In this document: piece by piece, positions 34,459 to 43,654 of the stretch
Layout: the number at the start of each line of letters is the position of its first letter
Position numbering within the stretch: position 1 is the stretch's first letter
DNA from: Arenibacter sp. F26102
Lineage (GTDB): Bacteria; Bacteroidota; Bacteroidia; Flavobacteriales; Flavobacteriaceae
Length of the DNA: 64,000 nucleotides
Assembly: GCF_023015865.1 (NCBI RefSeq)
Contig: NZ_JALKBC010000009.1
Span: forward strand, 1 to 64,000
Direction of reading: 5' to 3'
Notes under the pieces: generated by a model
Seen by the model: the letters and a program-made list of their open reading frames with translations, nothing else
The model's database searches: none
Told to the model about the DNA's origin: nothing
Translations under genes and position numbers: made by a program

Positions 34459-35868
34459 ATGAAACTAAGATCTACAATGCTTTTTTTGGGCACCTTACTT
34501 ATGCTTTCGTGTGGAGGCAAGCAAGAAACAAAAAAAGAACCTATTTCCGAGGAAAAAAACCAACCGAATATCATTTTCATATTTGCCGATGATTGGGGAT
34601 ATGCAGATTTGGGAATCCATGGAAGTAGCTTTTGCAAAACCCCCAACCTGGATAAAATGGCTGCCGAAGGCATCGATTTTCAGAACTTTTCCGTGGTTAA
34701 TCCTGTTTGTTCACCCAGCAGGGTGGCGGTAATGACAGGGCAATACCCTGCAAGACACAGTGTACATGGGCATTTTGCTTCCGTAGAATCACATATTAAC
34801 AGAAATATGCCTGATTGGCTGAACCCCCAAGCCCCCTTACTTCCCAAAATGTTAAAGGAAGCAGGATATTCCACGGCCCATTTTGGTAAATGGCATTTGT
34901 CCAATACCCATGTTGAAGATGCACCTTCTCCATTGGAATACGGATACGATGAGTATGGTGCATTTAATTTGCCGAGCAACTTACATCAAATGCATGCGGA
35001 TTCTACCTTATATAAAACTATTGATTTTGTAAAGCGCCATAAGGATAAGCCATTTTTTGTAAATGCTTGGATTCATGCAACGCATACTCCGCATTACCCT
35101 AAGGATGAGTTCATGCAACAATTTGCTCATTTAGGCGAACAGCAACAGGTGTATGCAGCTGTTGTGGCCGAGTATGATGCCCGTATTGGGGAATTGTTTA
35201 CCACTCTTAAAACTTTGGGAATCGATGATAATACTCTGGTTATTTTCTCATCCGATAATGGTCCCGAAATAACCGGTAAAAATAAAATAACAGAGGATAA
35301 TTCTACCGGACCTGGTTTAGGAACCTATTATTCCGTTGGGGAGACTGGTGAACTTAAAGGACGTAAGCGTTCCCTTTTCGCAGGAGGTGTGCGTATCCCG
35401 TTTGTGGTGCGCTGGCCCAGTAAAGTGCCAGCAGGAAGGATTGATAATACTACCGACCTGGCCGCCGTAGATTTACTGCCAACATTTTTGGATCTGGCTG
35501 GGGCAAGCTATCCAGAGAATTACCAACCTGATGGTGAGAGTATTGTTTCTGCTATGACGGGCAACACTTTTAACCGACAAAAGCCAATTTATTGGGATTG
35601 GCGTTTTTCGAGCGACAGAACGGATTTTTGGCCCAGTGCAGCTGTTCAAGAGGGCAACTGGAAACTTTTGACCAACGATAAACTAGGAAGGACAGAACTA
35701 TATAATATAGGTTTGGATTGGGCGGAGCAGAAGGATGTGTCTGCTGAAAATCCTGATAAACATAAGGAATTATTGGGAAAGCTAAAGACTTTTCAAGAAA
35801 CCCTACCTAAATCGGCTCCAGAAAATAGTTTTTCAAAAGCAAGAACGACCCTTATTACTGGAGAATAG
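34459..35868 (+). CDS. Sulfatase (S1 family) lipoprotein
   Basis: This 469-residue sulfatase starts with a short lipoprotein signal (lipobox MLSC, Cys about 17). It carries IFADDWGYADLGIHG, the formylglycine motif CSPSR in NPVCSPSRVAVMTGQYPAR (Cys about 84), FGKWHLSN, HATHTPHYPKD and FSSDNGPE. It is the third of three sulfatases in the plus-strand cluster; their differing motif surroundings suggest different sulfate positions on the substrate. It ends 106 bp before the convergent DUF6250 gene, with no clear terminator between. Confidence 0.92.
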   Translation: MKLRSTMLFLGTLLMLSCGGKQETKKEPISEEKNQPNIIFIFADDWGYADLGIHGSSFCKTPNLDKMAAEGIDFQNFSVVNPVCSPSRVAVMTGQYPARHSVHGHFASVESHINRNMPDWLNPQAPLLPKMLKEAGYSTAHFGKWHLSNTHVEDAPSPLEYGYDEYGAFNLPSNLHQMHADSTLYKTIDFVKRHKDKPFFVNAWIHATHTPHYPKDEFMQQFAHLGEQQQVYAAVVAEYDARIGELFTTLKTLGIDDNTLVIFSSDNGPEITGKNKITEDNSTGPGLGTYYSVGETGELKGRKRSLFAGGVRIPFVVRWPSKVPAGRIDNTTDLAAVDLLPTFLDLAGASYPENYQPDGESIVSAMTGNTFNRQKPIYWDWRFSSDRTDFWPSAAVQEGNWKLLTNDKLGRTELYNIGLDWAEQKDVSAENPDKHKELLGKLKTFQETLPKSAPENSFSKARTTLITGE

Positions 35869-35974
35869 ATGAGGATTACCAAGCACTGAAGAAGACAATG
35901 CATTTTTTTTATAGAGTGATAGACTGAATTTACACAAAGGATTTTTCGTTGCAATGTTTTTCGGGGAATAGGTC

Positions 35975-36709
35975 CTATTTTGCAGCCGCCAAGCTGAATA
36001 CCTGAAAATTATCTATGGTCATATGGTTATTTACCGTTCTAAAGCCAAAGTGCCCGCTGGTGTATGGTGAGGGGTCCTGAAAGTCGATGATCAGATTCCC
36101 ATCCCTATAATACTGTATGATGCCTTTATAAGCGATGATTTTTATTTTAGTAAGTTGATTGGGCTGGATAAGAAATTTAGGGTGTACCAAATCATGCTCT
36201 GGCAGAAGGGGCCTATCCCCGGTTCCCGTATAGCGTCTGAATCGGGTTTTGGTATTATCGTGTCCGCCAACCCCCATATAATAAAGCCTCAGACTGTCAT
36301 AATTGCTGAATTTACCTCCACGTTTTTTTGAATTTGCAAAAAGATCATTGGGATTTTCAAGGTCTTTGGCCATCCAAAAACAATTAAGATCTGAAACACG
36401 GTCCTGGGGTCCGCCCTGGTCTATTACATAGGCATCATATTGGATCATAATAGGGCCTTCCAGTTGTTTTTTGAACCAAATGGTACAACCGGACACATCG
36501 GTAATTTCCAGTTTTCCATCAGTGTTGGTAACGATACCTCCGGGCATCTGCTCCACATTCCAATTATCCAGGCCGTATTTGAAATTATCTTTATAGAGCA
36601 ATGTTGCTTTCACGATAAGGGTATCGTTAATCACCATATCCTTTACTTTTTGGGGATAGGCTTCCGAGAGCAACATAATCAGCAAAATTGATAGTATGGT
36701 TTGTTTCAT
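35975..36709 (-). CDS. DUF6250 family secreted protein (concanavalin-like fold)
   Basis: The 244-residue protein has a signal peptide (MKQTILSILLIMLLSEAYPQ) and strands typical of a jelly-roll: LLYKDNFKYGLDNWNVEQMP, IMIQYDAYVIDQGGPQDRVS, LNCFWMAK and HFGFRTVNNHMTIDNFQVF. I recognise it as DUF6250-like; the family occurs in polysaccharide loci and has no firmly known activity to my knowledge. It is the last gene of the minus-strand operon, 162 bp after the putative glycosidase. A carbohydrate-binding or enzymatic role is inferred from fold and context. Confidence 0.7.
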   Translation of the reverse strand: MKQTILSILLIMLLSEAYPQKVKDMVINDTLIVKATLLYKDNFKYGLDNWNVEQMPGGIVTNTDGKLEITDVSGCTIWFKKQLEGPIMIQYDAYVIDQGGPQDRVSDLNCFWMAKDLENPNDLFANSKKRGGKFSNYDSLRLYYMGVGGHDNTKTRFRRYTGTGDRPLLPEHDLVHPKFLIQPNQLTKIKIIAYKGIIQYYRDGNLIIDFQDPSPYTSGHFGFRTVNNHMTIDNFQVFSLAAAK

Positions 36710-36871
36710 AAAATTTTATAGTTATCGGTTTTATGCTCTAAATATTTTGGAATTATTTGTGCGTCAACATTCCAAGGAAGCCTATTGTTCAACTAGGATT
36801 TTAGATATTACAAACTAAAAGGAACATCATGGGATACAATTTGTTCTAATAATAGTGCCCACAGAGGTTTC

Positions 36872-38095
36872 TTAATGCCACGTAATTTTAGCTTTCTTCG
36901 TCTCAGTGTTGACCCAAACACTTGCATGCTCAAATTCACGTGTAAAAATCCATCCATCAGGTTTTTCACGTTTAAAGGCTCCTTTTGGGCTTCCAAGTGG
37001 TTTTTTTAAGGCCGGATAATCCACTAGATTGCCATCCTTTAAATTCCAACCCCAATTCCATTGAAAATACGAATAAGGTTGTGCCCCAATAAGGAAACAA
37101 GCATGGTAATATTCCAATTGATCTTTAGATCTTTTTTCAATTCCATCTGTTTTTGTGGCTCCAATTGTTATATCGTTTCGACCCTTTCCTTTAGCACCGA
37201 AACGATAAATTGATATTTTTCCCGCCTTGGCAATTCTAATCATATCGTCCCATTCTTTAAGTAGATTTTCCTTATTGGTAACTGTTGCATTATAATGCTC
37301 AAACATAAAAGCATCACAGTAGGGAAAAACATCTTTTGTGGTGGCCGCATTGTTACCGACCAATATTTTATCGGGACCCATTTGTTCTTTCAATGCGGCC
37401 ATCATTTCTCCTTTGGCTTTGGCTAATTCGGTTAAGTCGTCCATAGGGTAATCTGCATTTTCGTCAACATTCATACGATCAATAAATATACCATCTGCAC
37501 CTGAAATTTTAACCCCTTCAACAGCCGATGCTACCCACCATTTACGAAATTCAGGATTTAAAGCATCAAAATAGTACGAAAATGCAGGCCCATTGGTTTT
37601 TTCCAAGAGTTTCCCGGTCTTTGGATCAACGGCCAAAAACTTGGCCATTTCTTTGTTTTTGGCGATGCCTTCAGGGGTAATATCCTTATTGAATTGCGTA
37701 AAGGGCCATGCAACGTAGGAATTGTAATAGAATAATATTTTAGACTCAGGTTTTAATTTATGAAACGCTTCCACTTCGTGCTTTGTTCCAAGGACAGCGT
37801 CACCAAGCATGTTGAATGCATGTGATTTTTCTATGCATATAAAATCTGTTCTTTCTGCAATAAATTTAACCTCTTCCGGTAACAAAACCCGGTCAATATC
37901 ACCAAAATGATAGTACATAGGTGTTGTTTCCCAACTGAATTTTGGAAAATAGGCCTTTGTTTTAAAATTGGAACCATCACTTATAGTCAATGATGATTTT
38001 TGTTGCCCATAAGAAAACAAGCTGAGTGCAAGGAAGCAACACGCTACGCTTAGGGTTTTAATTAATTGAATCCGAAATAGCTCTTCTTTTTTCAT
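36872..38095 (-). CDS. Putative GHL15-like glycoside hydrolase
   Basis: The start at 38095 (MKKEELFRIQLIKTLSVACC onward, a signal peptide) is chosen over 38140, because it avoids overlap with the upstream lyase stop (38106) by a 10-bp gap. The 407-residue protein reads as a TIM barrel: WETTPMYYHFGD, FICIEKSHAF, SKILFYYNSYVAWPF, ADGIFIDRMNVDENADYP and DAFMFEHYNAT. An Asp in IFIDRMN and a Glu in FMFEHYN lie at strand ends where catalytic acids would be expected. It resembles the hypothetical hydrolase family GHL15; no activity is established. It probably cleaves the oligosaccharides left by the adjacent lyase. Confidence 0.62.
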   Translation of the reverse strand: MKKEELFRIQLIKTLSVACCFLALSLFSYGQQKSSLTISDGSNFKTKAYFPKFSWETTPMYYHFGDIDRVLLPEEVKFIAERTDFICIEKSHAFNMLGDAVLGTKHEVEAFHKLKPESKILFYYNSYVAWPFTQFNKDITPEGIAKNKEMAKFLAVDPKTGKLLEKTNGPAFSYYFDALNPEFRKWWVASAVEGVKISGADGIFIDRMNVDENADYPMDDLTELAKAKGEMMAALKEQMGPDKILVGNNAATTKDVFPYCDAFMFEHYNATVTNKENLLKEWDDMIRIAKAGKISIYRFGAKGKGRNDITIGATKTDGIEKRSKDQLEYYHACFLIGAQPYSYFQWNWGWNLKDGNLVDYPALKKPLGSPKGAFKREKPDGWIFTREFEHASVWVNTETKKAKITWH

Positions 38096-38105
38096 CTTAG
38101 TTAAA

Positions 38106-40880
38106 TTATTCCAATACAATTTTACGCAATGCCCCGGCATTGAATTTGTTTACTGAATTTTTGTGGGTGATAGTCACAGCTACCTCGTTATGTAATTGAA
38201 GTTGGCCTTCTTTAAACTCCAGTACCACATTAGTTACTTCAGGAGCTGAAATAGTATATCCTTTGGCAGTAACTTCTTTTCCATTACCTATAAAAATTAT
38301 CCAATCCCCGTTCTTTTCGCTAGCTATCAATGAATAGGTGGCATCGGTTGTTACCTCTTTGTATTTTACATTTTGATGGTTGGCTGAAGAAAAAACCAAA
38401 TCTTCACGGCCCGATTTATGGGTAATGTTAAGACCCACAAATTCCGTATTTCCATTTTCGTCTTCAAAACTTGAAATCTTTTCAATACTTTTTCCTTCGG
38501 TCGAGGTAAAAGGTTCGTAAACAGAAACGAATGGATATTCCCAAGCCGGCCCATGTTGTCTTGCTGCAAAGGTTAAATAGGGTGCCTTGTCAACGTCATA
38601 GGGCAAGCCATGGTCTCCCTTAAAAGCTTTGTTGGGAGGTGATTTGATGGAGAACACTTCACGGCCTTCGGTTCCTTTCATCCATAAATTCATATAAATA
38701 TCCTCATCCCCTTCCGGCATATCTATCTTCCATTCCGCCTGATAATCATCTTCAAGCTTTACCGATTTTTTATCCCACATATAATCCAAAGAATACAGGT
38801 GGCCACCGGCAAAAGCCATTTCTTCACTTGGAGCAAGTTCTAAAGAACTCCCATCGGCATCCATGATTTTCATGCTCTGCCCCAGATTGTGGTAATAATA
38901 ATCGTGGAATTTATCGCCCTTGCGTTGTTTTTTTGAACGGAAAATATCGATATAATAGCCCGTTTCTTCTCCAGTTTTTACAATACTCACCAATCGTGAT
39001 TGGTCACTACGGGTTTCAGGCTCCAAAAAATAAACATCAGAATAGGTAATGTCCGGATAATAACCTTCTTTTTGTCCGGATTTAGGGTATTGACCCATGA
39101 GATCAAAAGCATGGTAACTCAACATTTCGGTATAGGAAGATACGCCATCGACCATCACCGTATTATGAGCTGGAAACTGCGAGTAGTACTCTAAATAAAT
39201 CGGTTGTAGATATCCTGCGCCTTTTCCGGGGTCGGCACCTTGTACAAAACCCTTTCCGTACAGTTCCAAGTTTATTCCGTTGGCATGCATATGGTTGCCC
39301 AAAGAGGCGTTCAAAGAAGCCATCATACCATTTTTACCGGTCCCCATGCGCTGTACATGCCAACTTACATTGGGGGCGTAAAATGTTTGGGTGATATAAT
39401 CCTCTAAATCGCCTTTTTTATACTTCGGATTGATCTCTAAGGGTTTGCTCGCAAAAAACGAACTTATATCTACCCTAGGTCGTCTGTTTTGTTCGGTCCG
39501 TTCACTATCCGACAACACGCTATACAAAGCGGTAAAGTCTTCTTCGAGTTCTTTATTCTTGTTTTTCTGGGCAATACGTATCATATCGCTTATGGGCTCT
39601 GTGCTTAATGGGCCATAGTAGCTATCCCCAAAAGCTACCGTCTGCCCGTTGGGAAATAAATATTGTGGTAACATTTTAACCGCCTTTTCCATTACCGGCA
39701 AATAAGGCAATATGTTGTGGTTAAAGGTGTTGTTAAAGTCCTCAATAAAATTCGTAAGGTCTTTGGTGACCCCTATGGAATATCCTGGACATTCTGCCCA
39801 GACCCCGTTATCTTTATCATAACCATAATCCATAAATTTAGTTAGTGACCATTGTCGAGCTGAGGTAACATTTAGTATATAATCGATGTAATATTCACGG
39901 CCTTTTTTGTCGTCATAAAACTTGTTATCCTGCAACACCATAGCTGCTTTTAAAATAACCTTGGCCTGATGAAGGTTCCAATTGTTTTGAGGTACACCAT
40001 TTTTAATGATTTGATCCGTCCATCGCTTGATGGTGGTATCGTACATGTTTATGTGCTGTGGATAATTTTCTTCTATATACGGATGTAAAAAATCATAAAG
40101 TTCGGCTATATCGATGAGCACATTTTCATGGATTACCTGAAAATTGGTAAAGCCCACCAACGTTTGAATGTGGCCATTTAGCTGGTCAATGGGTTCGCTT
40201 CTATACGACATGCCCTCCATATAGGTATGAAAAACATCGAACGAAAATTTAGCATATTCCTTCTCATTTACCAGCCAATGGACGAAGGCTGCATCTCGGG
40301 CAAGGCCAATTATTTCTTCATTAATGGAATAAACAATACGGCCGGTTTTGGACTGTTGAGCCCATTCAAAAGGACTGCCCTCTTTGGACCGGTTAGGCAA
40401 ATACAACCCTCTAGGGTCATCCATATACGGCAAAATATCTTCCAGTTTTGGCTTTCCATAGGGTGTGGTATAATCCCTTGATCCCACAAAACGCACCGTC
40501 GGAACCGGGGCCTCTCCATCGGCGTGTGAATAGTTAATACCCTCAACATAAATGTTCTTCGCCTTGGTTTTCCAGTGCATTTGTAGTCGGGAAACCATCC
40601 ACTCCGGATCTGTAACATGGCGTTTTACATGCTTGTCTATGCGCTTTTTTATACCCTGTAAAACCTCTTTTGCCCACAGCTCTTTTTGAATGGTTTTCTG
40701 CAAATCCTTTTTCCCCGATTCCGTGATATATAGCCGTGGATACCCTTGTACTAAATTGGATGGCAAGGGAATTTCAGAACTATCTTGCGCCCTGGCCAAA
40801 GAAGATAGCAGACATAAACCAAAGGCAAGAACACATGTTTTTGCTGTATTTGTAATAGCGCTATAAGTTTTTTTAAACAT
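38106..40880 (-). CDS. Heparinase II/III-like polysaccharide lyase, copy 1
   Basis: The 924-residue protein has a signal peptide (cleavage near LARAQ, about 32), an alpha/alpha-toroid N-terminal half and a beta-sandwich C-terminal half, the layout of heparinase II/III and alginate-lyase-type enzymes. Candidate active-site blocks are NNWNLHQAK (His about 304) and ASLGNHMHANGINLELYGKG (about 525-545). Such lyases cut uronic-acid-containing chains by beta-elimination and leave an unsaturated sugar, the substrate of the GH88 encoded in the same operon. The PL family number cannot be set by eye. A clear paralogue lies at 48589-51408. Confidence 0.78.
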   Translation of the reverse strand: MFKKTYSAITNTAKTCVLAFGLCLLSSLARAQDSSEIPLPSNLVQGYPRLYITESGKKDLQKTIQKELWAKEVLQGIKKRIDKHVKRHVTDPEWMVSRLQMHWKTKAKNIYVEGINYSHADGEAPVPTVRFVGSRDYTTPYGKPKLEDILPYMDDPRGLYLPNRSKEGSPFEWAQQSKTGRIVYSINEEIIGLARDAAFVHWLVNEKEYAKFSFDVFHTYMEGMSYRSEPIDQLNGHIQTLVGFTNFQVIHENVLIDIAELYDFLHPYIEENYPQHINMYDTTIKRWTDQIIKNGVPQNNWNLHQAKVILKAAMVLQDNKFYDDKKGREYYIDYILNVTSARQWSLTKFMDYGYDKDNGVWAECPGYSIGVTKDLTNFIEDFNNTFNHNILPYLPVMEKAVKMLPQYLFPNGQTVAFGDSYYGPLSTEPISDMIRIAQKNKNKELEEDFTALYSVLSDSERTEQNRRPRVDISSFFASKPLEINPKYKKGDLEDYITQTFYAPNVSWHVQRMGTGKNGMMASLNASLGNHMHANGINLELYGKGFVQGADPGKGAGYLQPIYLEYYSQFPAHNTVMVDGVSSYTEMLSYHAFDLMGQYPKSGQKEGYYPDITYSDVYFLEPETRSDQSRLVSIVKTGEETGYYIDIFRSKKQRKGDKFHDYYYHNLGQSMKIMDADGSSLELAPSEEMAFAGGHLYSLDYMWDKKSVKLEDDYQAEWKIDMPEGDEDIYMNLWMKGTEGREVFSIKSPPNKAFKGDHGLPYDVDKAPYLTFAARQHGPAWEYPFVSVYEPFTSTEGKSIEKISSFEDENGNTEFVGLNITHKSGREDLVFSSANHQNVKYKEVTTDATYSLIASEKNGDWIIFIGNGKEVTAKGYTISAPEVTNVVLEFKEGQLQLHNEVAVTITHKNSVNKFNAGALRKIVLE

Positions 40881-40938
40881 GCTAGTTCTAGTGTTTATAA
40901 TAAGATCTAATTAATAATGGCACATAGATAATAGTGGT

Positions 40939-42306
40939 TTATCGCAATTCCAATCTAATTACACTTACCGATTGGTCCGGTGCTTCTTTTGGCAGTTTTA
41001 GCACAGTACCATTAGCTATTTTGTTGGTGCTGATTTCGGTTTCGGATGCCACCAATAAAGTAGCCTTTTTTAATTTAATGTTTTTATGGATAACCAATTG
41101 GCCATCCTCAGGCCAATCAAAAACATGGGCATAGACTATTCCATCTTTTTTAGTATACCTGCCCCATTCGGGCATATCGTATGGACTGGCCGTGGCGCCA
41201 TAAATTGCTTCCCCGTTGGCATCGGTCCATTCTCCCATGGCCTTTAACCTCCTAATACTTTGGGCAGGAAACCTCCCATATCCATCAGGACCTATGTTTA
41301 ACAAGAAATTGCCGCCCTTGGAAACAATATCGACCAATTTTTGAATAAGGTCTTCACTGGTTTTCCACTTGGTATCATCCGGTTTATAACCCCATGTACC
41401 ATTCATGGTCATACAGGATTCCCAATCTTCGTCGATTCCGGTAGCCGGAATTTCCTGTTCAGGAGTACCAAAATCCCCAGCAAAATTGCCTTCCATATCC
41501 ATACCTTCCATTCCCTTGCGGCCTTTGTCGACCCTATTATTGATTATGGTGTTAGGTTGTAACTCCCTAATGAAACTATACATCTCTTTGCCCATTTCTG
41601 TGGTATAATCGGCAATCCAATCCCCATCAAACCAAACCACGTCAATATCCCCATAATTGGTCAACAACTCTTTTACCTGTGGTTTTAGATAGTTTTTATA
41701 ATACTCCGGAAATTCAGGATTAATTACGGTCTGGTCTTTTTGCCCGGCATTGTAGTTGGGGAATAGATTTCCCTGTGCCTGCGGATGGTGCCAATCTACA
41801 ATAGAGTGATATACTCCAAATTTAATTCCTTGTTTTCTTGATGCTTCTGCCAATTCCTTAATAATATCACGTTTGAATGGAGCGGTATCCATAATATCGT
41901 AATCCGACACTTTTGAATCCCACAAAGAAAAACCATCATGGTGTTTCGTGGTAATTACAATATACTTCATTCCGGCATCCTTGGCCATTTTTACCCAATC
42001 ATCCGCGTTGAATAATTGGGGATCGAACATTCTGGGAAATTTTTCATATTCCTCAATAGTATAATCCAATTTGTCCATTGCCCATTCGGCACCGCCCCCG
42101 GCAATTTGGTCTCCGCGTTCGCCGCCGATTATGGAGTATGCTCCCCAGTGAAGGAACATGCCAAATTTGGCATCACGCCACCATTCCATACGTTCGTCAT
42201 CGGACAATTTTTTTATGTCGGATGTATTCTGGGAATAACCAGTATTAATTGTTGCCATTAATGCTATGATGGCGACTATAGATTTTTTAAAAGTTTTCAT
42301 TTTCAA
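40939..42306 (-). CDS. Alpha-L-fucosidase (GH29), second copy
   Basis: The 455-residue protein has a signal peptide (cleavage near TGYSQ, about 26) and all main GH29 blocks: KFGMFLHWGAYS, YIVITTKHHDGFSLW, the nucleophile in YGDIDVVWFDGDW (Asp 227), and FGTPEQEIP, where a Glu could be the acid/base. It is about 140 residues shorter than the plus-strand fucosidase because it has a shorter C-terminal domain. It lies between the MFS porter and the lyase in the operon, so it removes fucose from oligosaccharides in the periplasm. The two fucosidases may differ in linkage. Confidence 0.95.
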   Translation of the reverse strand: MKMKTFKKSIVAIIALMATINTGYSQNTSDIKKLSDDERMEWWRDAKFGMFLHWGAYSIIGGERGDQIAGGGAEWAMDKLDYTIEEYEKFPRMFDPQLFNADDWVKMAKDAGMKYIVITTKHHDGFSLWDSKVSDYDIMDTAPFKRDIIKELAEASRKQGIKFGVYHSIVDWHHPQAQGNLFPNYNAGQKDQTVINPEFPEYYKNYLKPQVKELLTNYGDIDVVWFDGDWIADYTTEMGKEMYSFIRELQPNTIINNRVDKGRKGMEGMDMEGNFAGDFGTPEQEIPATGIDEDWESCMTMNGTWGYKPDDTKWKTSEDLIQKLVDIVSKGGNFLLNIGPDGYGRFPAQSIRRLKAMGEWTDANGEAIYGATASPYDMPEWGRYTKKDGIVYAHVFDWPEDGQLVIHKNIKLKKATLLVASETEISTNKIANGTVLKLPKEAPDQSVSVIRLELR

Positions 42307-42323
42307 TGGTTTAATTTTATGTA

Positions 42324-43637
42324 TTATTTCAATATAGTTTCTTGTAGTTCCTCCAAGGTTTTTCCTTTGGTTTCAGGCATCATAAAAATTACGAACAATA
42401 ATTGTAGGACCATCATGGCTGCAAAAAACAAAAACACATATCCGGGACTGGAAAGACCGGCCATGGCCAAAGGCATAAAAAGGGTTATTAAGGCGGCTAG
42501 GACCCAATGGGTAGAACTACCAAAAGATTGCCCCTGAGCCCTTACCTCTGTTGGAAATATCTCTGATATGAACACCCAAATTACGGAACCCTGTCCAATA
42601 GCGTGGGCGGCTATAAACAGGAATAAAAAGATAGGCACCATTATTCCCTCCCAATCCAATATAAAGGCCATAGCTACTAAGGACAAGGAAATAATATATC
42701 CAAAGGAACCAATGTACATCAATGTTTTTCTTCCAAGCTTGTCAATTAGGTAAAGGCCTAAAAGGGTAAACAACAGATTGGTCACACCAATTCCAATACT
42801 GCTCAATAAGGAAGCACTTGCTTCCAAACCTGCAGATTCAAATATTCTAGGGGCATAGTATAGAAATGCATTTATGCCCGAGAGTTGGTTGAATAAAGCG
42901 ATTAAAAAGGCCAGGATTAACGGAAATCGGTATTTTTTGTCGAAAAGATGTTTCTTGGGCTTTTGGGTAGGCTCGGGAGTTGACCATAAGGTCAGGTCCA
43001 TTTCAGTACCGGTAAGTTCCAGGTATATTTCTTTAGCCTTTACTACATCCCCTTTTCTATCCAATAACCAGCGGGGACTTTTTGGGACACGGGCAATAGC
43101 TATGACATAAATTAATGCGGGAAGGGCTTCTATACCAACCATCCATCGCCATGGTTGTATACCTACATCTTTCAATAAATAATTGGAAATAAAGGCGATT
43201 AAGATGCCCAATACAATGTTTAACTGGTAAAGCACTACCAATTTTCCCCGATTTTTAGCGGGAGCTATTTCCGAAACATAGGTGGGTGCGGCCACTGTGG
43301 AAGCCCCAACCCCAAGTCCGCCCAAAAAGCGGAAGAATGAGAACGTATAGGGGTCGGATGCAAGGCCGGAACCCAAGGCCGATATAAAATACAGTACCCC
43401 GATCCAAAATAGAGTATTTTTTCTCCCTATCCCATTACAGGGTATGTGTGCAAATATGGCGCCGATCACAGTTCCCCATAATGCCATGGACATCACAAAG
43501 GTACCATGGAACAAATCGGAGGTTTTCCATAAATTCTGTAATTGTTGGTCGGCTCCTGAAATAACCACGGTGTCAAAACCAAAAAGGAATCCGGCCATGG
43601 CCACCACAAAAGCGGTATATAATAGTTTAGTGTTCAT
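42324..43637 (-). CDS. MFS sugar porter (sugar:H+ symporter-like)
   Basis: The 437-residue protein has about twelve membrane helices and sugar-porter signatures: GFLFGFDTVVISGAD in helix 1, GRKNTLFWIG between helices 2 and 3, VPKSPRWLLDRKGD at the middle loop, NQLSGINAFLYYAP in helix 7, DKLGRKTLM and the C-terminal PETKGKTLEEL. It carries a monosaccharide or small oligosaccharide across the inner membrane, probably fucose or the GH88 product. It is 17 bp from each neighbour in the operon, which suggests cotranscription. Confidence 0.94.
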   Translation of the reverse strand: MNTKLLYTAFVVAMAGFLFGFDTVVISGADQQLQNLWKTSDLFHGTFVMSMALWGTVIGAIFAHIPCNGIGRKNTLFWIGVLYFISALGSGLASDPYTFSFFRFLGGLGVGASTVAAPTYVSEIAPAKNRGKLVVLYQLNIVLGILIAFISNYLLKDVGIQPWRWMVGIEALPALIYVIAIARVPKSPRWLLDRKGDVVKAKEIYLELTGTEMDLTLWSTPEPTQKPKKHLFDKKYRFPLILAFLIALFNQLSGINAFLYYAPRIFESAGLEASASLLSSIGIGVTNLLFTLLGLYLIDKLGRKTLMYIGSFGYIISLSLVAMAFILDWEGIMVPIFLFLFIAAHAIGQGSVIWVFISEIFPTEVRAQGQSFGSSTHWVLAALITLFMPLAMAGLSSPGYVFLFFAAMMVLQLLFVIFMMPETKGKTLEELQETILK

Positions 43638-43654
43638 AAGTTTGGTTTTGTACC

